Below are positions 58,881 to 64,000 of a stretch of 64,000 nucleotides of DNA, piece by piece (position 1 is the first letter of the stretch; each line of letters begins with the position of its first letter). The notes beneath the pieces were generated by a model. The model worked only from the letters and a program-made list of their open reading frames with translations, was not told the DNA's origin and did no database searches. Source of the stretch: Nissolia schottii (Eukaryota; Streptophyta; Magnoliopsida; Fabales; Fabaceae). The DNA lies in the NCBI GenBank assembly GCA_003254905.1, contig QANU01055523.1, positions 336,526 to 400,525 on the forward strand. The letters are read 5' to 3'. The translations under genes were made by a program, and so were the position numbers.

Positions 58881-60780
58881 ATCAGAATTTAGTTATTTTG
58901 ATTATATGGGGTCTTCCATGTGTTGTAGTCTTTCTTTTTCTTTTTTGATTAATTGATAACTCTCTGATTTTAGTGTTATATTAGTTTGTTTCCTATGTAT
59001 TTTTAATAGTTTTTAGGATTTTTATTTATTTATAGGTATAAATTACGATAGCTGCATTTAGTAGAATTATTTAGATTTTATTATTTTTTTTATCTCTTTT
59101 TTATAGTTTTTATTTGAATTTTAGAAAAATAAATCTCAAGAGGATCATTGAAGATTGAAAGAAGATAAGAGTTATATAAGATTGAATAAAAGATTTGAAG
59201 AGAAGATTTGGATTAGAAAAGATAAATTTGAATGTGATTTGGAAAGACTTGAGTGAAGATATGCTGAAACTTTTTTTATGCTGACTTTGTCACGAATTTT
59301 GTACCTCGGTGAAGGATAAATCTCGACTTGGCTCCAACTACCAAGTTGTAAATATTTCTTTTATTTTTAATTAGAGACTTGGATCAACTCAATCGGATAT
59401 GTGTATAACAAGTTATGACATTTTTTACTATGATAGTGTAATGTTGTCAAAAAAATCCGATTTTTAGCATTTTGTTTACCTATTTCTGTGTCTAAACTCT
59501 ATAAATACAACCCCAATGGCACCAAAGAAGTGGGGGAGGGGATCAGATTTGAGGAGGAGGCAACTCTAGAGGTGCTAACCGAGGCCAAAGCGCCGTCGTC
59601 GGGGTGCTACGCGAGAGCTCCACACCCCTACTCATCGTCTACTACCGTTTGTCACCTATGGTGTTGTTTTCTATGTCTCTTTTCTCATCTTTTCACTTGT
59701 TCTTTTCTTCTTTATGTACTAAGTCCCCTTGCTAGAACAGTGATGTAACCTCTTTGTATGATGCTATTTCAATTCAATTTATTATTCAATGTCAATTAAT
59801 GTGTCTTAAGTTTCTTTCACTGTTCTTAATGCTTTAATTGTTTGATCACTAATTAATTGAATCCTTGTTTCGTATGCAATTCGAGAGAAGGAATACAAAA
59901 GTCCTCATGTGAGATTAACCACAGACTAGCGTAAGATTATAGATAATTTATGCGGATTGTGTGGTCGTGTGTGGGGAAATTCACAAATCGTTCAAGTTTC
60001 AAATAGGCTAGTTTACACTAAGAATGTATTTGGTCTAGGAGAAGAAATTGCTTGACCTTGAGAAATGCTTATAATTAGGATAAGAACCCCGACCACTAAT
60101 TAAGATCAATTGATAAGTGTTTAATAGTTGTATTAGGATAACTGTGATTTTGTCTATGAATTTACCTAAGTCTAGAGTAGGTGAGTCATTAGCCTTAACG
60201 TTCTTCTTATCTCTTATTTTTTATTTAATTGTTTATTTTATACTTGTTATATCTTCAACCTCCTCTCTATCAATTTAATTCAGTAATTTATTAATTAAAA
60301 TTAAACATATAATATTATTTTCGTGGACTCGACAACTTGAATTATACTTTCTCTTATTACTTATATGAACTAATGTATTTGTTAGAGTGCAAAACTCGCG
60401 TCATGAATAGAAAAAAAATACGTTAGAATATTTTTTTTTCTTCAGTTTTCTAAGATATCCATCGAACCACATTAACAATGACTAGTCATTCAAGTCTCCC
60501 AAGCAATATTTTTTTACTTACTTATTTATTTTTCATTCTCATTCTACCACAGGTTCAAATTCAGGCAGCGATGATGAAGAGGGACACACATCTCTTTCAT
60601 GCGTGCCAAATCCACTTGGTTGATAATCTTAACTTATGAAAATGGTGCATTATAGAGAGAGAGAGAGAGATAGATTTAAATTTTTTAAAATAAAACCTAA
60701 ATTAGATCAGAAAAGAAAAAGAATAATGGTGAAATTCCACATTGTAGAAGATCTAAACTCCTAAATTCAGGGTATAAAAA
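58881..60780. other. Probable retroelement remains and intergenic sequence
   Basis: TCTATAAATACAACCCC at about 59500 is a TATA-like box followed by a GC-richer leader. The sequence to about 60400 reads like LTR or untranslated retroelement sequence (for example TTTCGTGGACTCGACAACTT), but I could not fix borders. A short GA run lies at about 60654-60671. Confidence 0.35.
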
Positions 60781-60825
60781 TACAACGCGCGCAGCATTCA
60801 CGCGCCGAAGAGGGGAGAGAGAGGG

Positions 60826-60867
60826 ATGGGGGTCCCACGAAAGAAGAACCTGTGCCTGAGCTGGTAA
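60826..60867 (+). promoter_or_regulatory. Possible upstream ORF in the thioesterase leader
   Basis: ATG at 60826 opens a 13-codon frame (MGVPRKKNLCLSW) ending TAA. It sits about 200 bases before the main start. A splice donor-like CTGGTAATG overlaps its end and TTTCAGCTAGGG at about 60945 could be an acceptor, so the leader may be spliced. Confidence 0.35.
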
Positions 60868-61033
60868 TGGCATATTCCTCTTTCTTCTCCTCCTTCTGCA
60901 AAATCATCGCCACCAAACATCATCTTCTTTTCTGGTTTTTGAATTTCAGCTAGGGAGTCCCCAAAAAAATCACTTTTGGGACTTTAAAAGTGAAAAAAAT
61001 AAATCACTTCTTAATTGGTCACTTTGATTTTTA

Positions 61034-64000
61034 ATGGGCAGCGCAAGAGTGCTCTCGACCCTTGCGGTGCTCCTCCTTATCGCATTCAATGTCACTGTGG
61101 CGCAATCCCTTCCATTCATAGTCTTGCATGGTAACATCCCTTTTCTTCTTTTGTTTTAGTTATTTATTTATTTATTTATTATTTTGTTGTAATCTTTATC
61201 TTGTATCAGTCAATTATTATCATTGGATTTTGGTAAACTCAGAACTTCATTCTATTTTGGTCAACTCAGAGCTTATTTTGAAATAAAAAAACATTTTTTT
61301 TTCATGGTTCATTGTTGGTTGTTTATGTTGAAATCCATAATGTGTTGATAAGAAAGCTAGGGTTCTTAGTAGAAGATTAGGAATTTGGGAAAAGGAAAAG
61401 GGTTTACCACAGTGAGAGTGGTATGCAACAAGGAAAAGCCCCAGGTTAAAAAAGAACCCTAGTTAAAATAAGAAACATCATAGTTAAAGAGAGGTTGTTT
61501 AATTAAAGAAAATAATCCTTGTTAAGATAGGAAAAAACATAATTAAAAGAAAATGGCTATCAATCCAAAAATGGTTGGGTTAACATGTTGCATCTTGATG
61601 CTGAATTGGAACCTCACAAGGAGACCCAATTTCCAGTTGTGGTGCTGCACAATTGCAGTGTCTACTATCTTCTTTAGGGAAGGAACATAAAAAATTATTT
61701 GTAATTTTGAACCTTATGACAAATCCAAGCCACAAGCCACAGGACAAATGCATTCCATGCTATGACTAGTGATTATAGTGATGGTTTCATGATGTTTTCC
61801 CTTAAAAATGACCACTTTTCTATAACTGATGTGTTGCATTTTCATGAGCAAATTAGGTTGACAAGTATATGAATGACATATGTTGTTAGTGAATTAATTT
61901 TCTTTATTTAAACAAAGAGCGAGGATATAAACAATGATTTGTGTTAATGAGTACAGTGGGAGAGAATATAGCTATGAAGTTTTCTTACGGGGAAAGGTTC
62001 TTTCTCAAGGTCAAGGCATGGGTAGGCCTGAGTATATCTTGAAACAAAGTAGTAGACAGGGAAGTGCACCTAGAAAATAATAATTAAGAAACGGTGTCAC
62101 TTTTTTTTTTGGGTACATTTGAAATTTTAACGCATGCTTTAGCAAGAACAAGTGAATCTACACAACGTTGTTGCATGCTCAACCATAAGATACATAAGAT
62201 ACTGACTTTTGTGTTTGGACTTTCTGTCAGGTATTGGAGATAAATGCAAGCATCGAGGAATCAAACACTTCACTAAGCTTTTAAGTGACTGGTCTGGTGC
62301 TCAAGGATACTGCTTGTATGCTATTTCTAAATTTCTTCATATTATATAGTATACTCATTTGATCATTACTTTCTTTTTGGTCTGAAGTCCTTATCCTAGG
62401 GGGAGGCAGTCGTGCAAAATATTTCACAATAAGCCTGAAAATAAATGAGATAGAGGAATTCTGCAGATGTTATCACTTTGTTTTCTTTGCTAACCTGAGA
62501 AGTAGATATTTTACACATACACACACATTGCATTATGGATGTAATAAATTCGTAACTAGCTATATGTACTTCATCTATCTGTAGAGAAATTGGAAATGGA
62601 TCATGGGATTCTTGGACCATGCCCCTATTAAAACAGGTGACTCTTGAATGAAGTGCTTCCATTTCACACATGTTTGGTGGCTGAAAATTAAATGACCATA
62701 TGTTTACTCTCTGTCCTTGCAGACAGCTATTGCTTGTGACAAGGTGGTGAAGTTTGTTTGGTGAATTATCTGTCCCTTTAGTTTAATCATATTTTGTTTT
62801 TGCGTAAGTGTTCGTTTTGTCTATAGGTGAAGAAGATGAGTGCTCTAAGACATGGTTACAACATTGTTGGACTTTCTCAGGTGAATAAGTGGTGCTATGA
62901 AACCATTTTTATCATTAATTTTTCTTTGGAAACAATATTATGACTGTTAATTTGTTGTGAAAACTTTGTAAATATCCATGTCTTGGAAGATGCTCTTTTG
63001 CTTGTATATACTTGGGTAACATTTAAAGCTTGCGAGAATGTAATTATTTACATGTTAAATGCTTGGAGCTCTGCATATATGTATGTTTCTATATGTAGAT
63101 CATTTTTTTGGTCTTTGAGACTTTGGTCAATTGCTCATGCAATTTTGGCTTTGAGGTGGTGTTTAGGTAAAGCCCTATTCTAAGAGACAACTTTGAGATT
63201 TGGACTCTTACATTGCATGGAACATCCACTTGGGATCACATTCCGGTTCTACTATGACCAACCACTGTAGGGTGTTTTTATATGTAGATCTTGCAAATTC
63301 TTATGTTATTTGCTTTGCATGTTGAAACATTACAAGTTGAAGTAAATGGTATATCTGTAAAGGAAGATAAGCAATCAAATCATGTTGTAATCTAATAGGC
63401 ATAGTTATTTAAACCTCAACTGGCCTTCTAATGGGACTGCTACTAGTGGCAATGACCTTTGACCAGGCTAGTTCACCCCATTGGGTCAGAGTAGCATTCA
63501 AACTAGCGAATTATGGAAGTTTTTGATTTTTCATGCATTTTCCTTCTAAAATGCGGGGCTATTAATCAAACATTTTAAATGGATTATTGTTTGATGCCAT
63601 GCCCTTTTAAAATGATTTCCCTGTCATTTTGTTTTTACCTGATTTTCTGGATTTCCTTGCCTGAATTCACATATTGAATAAAAGTGTAAATTGATTGCTT
63701 TTGAATATTAATGACATGTTACTTCGACAGCTGGTTCTTGATTTCTCTACCTAAATTTCTAATTTATTTATTCATTGGAACTTTCTGTTATAATCATGAA
63801 CATATGCATCCTTAGAATCTGTAACAAATCATCAAAATTAATGCATTGATGTTGGCCTATTAATTTGATTCTAAATTGGTGTTGCAATATAAATATTTCT
63901 GATCTTGATATTTCTCCTCTTGTATGTTTTTCTTCTGTTTAACTTATATTATCTTACTCAACTTTCAGTTTTTGGCTTTGTTTTTCCTATATAGATCACA
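61034..64000 (+). CDS. Palmitoyl-protein thioesterase (PPT1-like), 5' part
   Basis: Five exons are visible: 61034-61130, 62231-62315, 62585-62636, 62723-62743 and 62827-62880, encoding 103 residues. The last intron is open at the window edge (over 1.1 kb). The protein starts with a signal peptide ([20 protein letters not shown]), then [47 protein letters not shown] and YNIVGLSQ. The GLSQ is the front of the GxSxG nucleophile motif, with catalytic Ser102, and the intron cuts just after Gln. The family removes fatty acids from S-acylated proteins in the lysosome/vacuole or outside. His and Asp of the triad lie outside the window. Confidence 0.88.

Noticed and set aside
59488..59748. 86-codon frame starting near a TATA-like box
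   Set aside because: The protein is low in conserved features, and the setting looks like retroelement leader sequence.
1..64000. CRISPR arrays, tRNA or rRNA genes
   Set aside because: I found no regularly spaced repeats, no cloverleaf with conserved A and B boxes apart from the degenerate SINE at 29833, and no rRNA-like sequence.

Overview
The window is a piece of a eudicot nuclear genome. It is AT-rich, its genes have many small GT-AG introns, and it is full of small non-autonomous transposons. Two short assembly ambiguities (29992, 46440) and a 508-base N gap (56841-57348) show it is an assembled scaffold. The protein families are general land-plant families. A legume source is my guess from the look of the repeats and is not shown by the sequence.

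Layout. 1-640: dispersed repeat copy 1, with a U6-type Pol III promoter arrangement and a short structured RNA candidate; an F-box remnant follows to about 1140. 1140-6460: repeat-rich, including a 1 kb Mutator-like foldback element. 6467-8819 (+): C2orf69-like serine-hydrolase-fold protein. 11031-15110 (+): protein with three RanBP2-type zinc fingers, followed by an F-box-associated-domain fragment (about 16950-17475) and a partial, internally deleted copy of the zinc-finger gene (about 17750-18745). 22709-31172 (+): complete 21-exon plasma-membrane H+-ATPase of the AHA7-like type. 31922-36837 (-): convergent prenyltransferase alpha-repeat (PTAR1-like) gene. 38376-39149 (-): cysteine-rich repeat (DUF26/Gnk2) secretory protein. 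43302-46404 (+): plant-specific small membrane protein of unknown function with a solo LTR in its last intron. 47114-47700: dispersed repeat copy 2. 48404-50233 (+): intronless PPR protein. 52091-55207 (-): coiled-coil, basic-tailed protein of unknown function. 58500-58880: decayed RNase H-like domain. 61034-end (+): 5' part of a palmitoyl-protein thioesterase gene that runs out of the window.

These are unrelated housekeeping or small-family genes; I see no operon-like or pathway logic linking them. The signal most worth following is the repeat pair at 1-590 and 47114-47700. Both copies keep the plant USE motif exactly 24 nt from TTTATATA, a body of about 120 nt ending in a T-run, and a 9-bp stem-loop in which two base pairs differ between the copies while pairing is kept. 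Downstream, both carry a cluster of ATTCGCCAAC-type hairpins. This could be an undescribed Pol III-transcribed RNA family or an LTR/TE that has captured a U6-type promoter.

Other notable points: three related foldback MITEs with perfect 8-bp target duplications in introns of two adjacent convergent genes; a duplicated N-terminal segment and a Lys-to-Ile change in an invariant motif of the H+-ATPase; and a tandemly duplicated splice acceptor in the 43302 gene.
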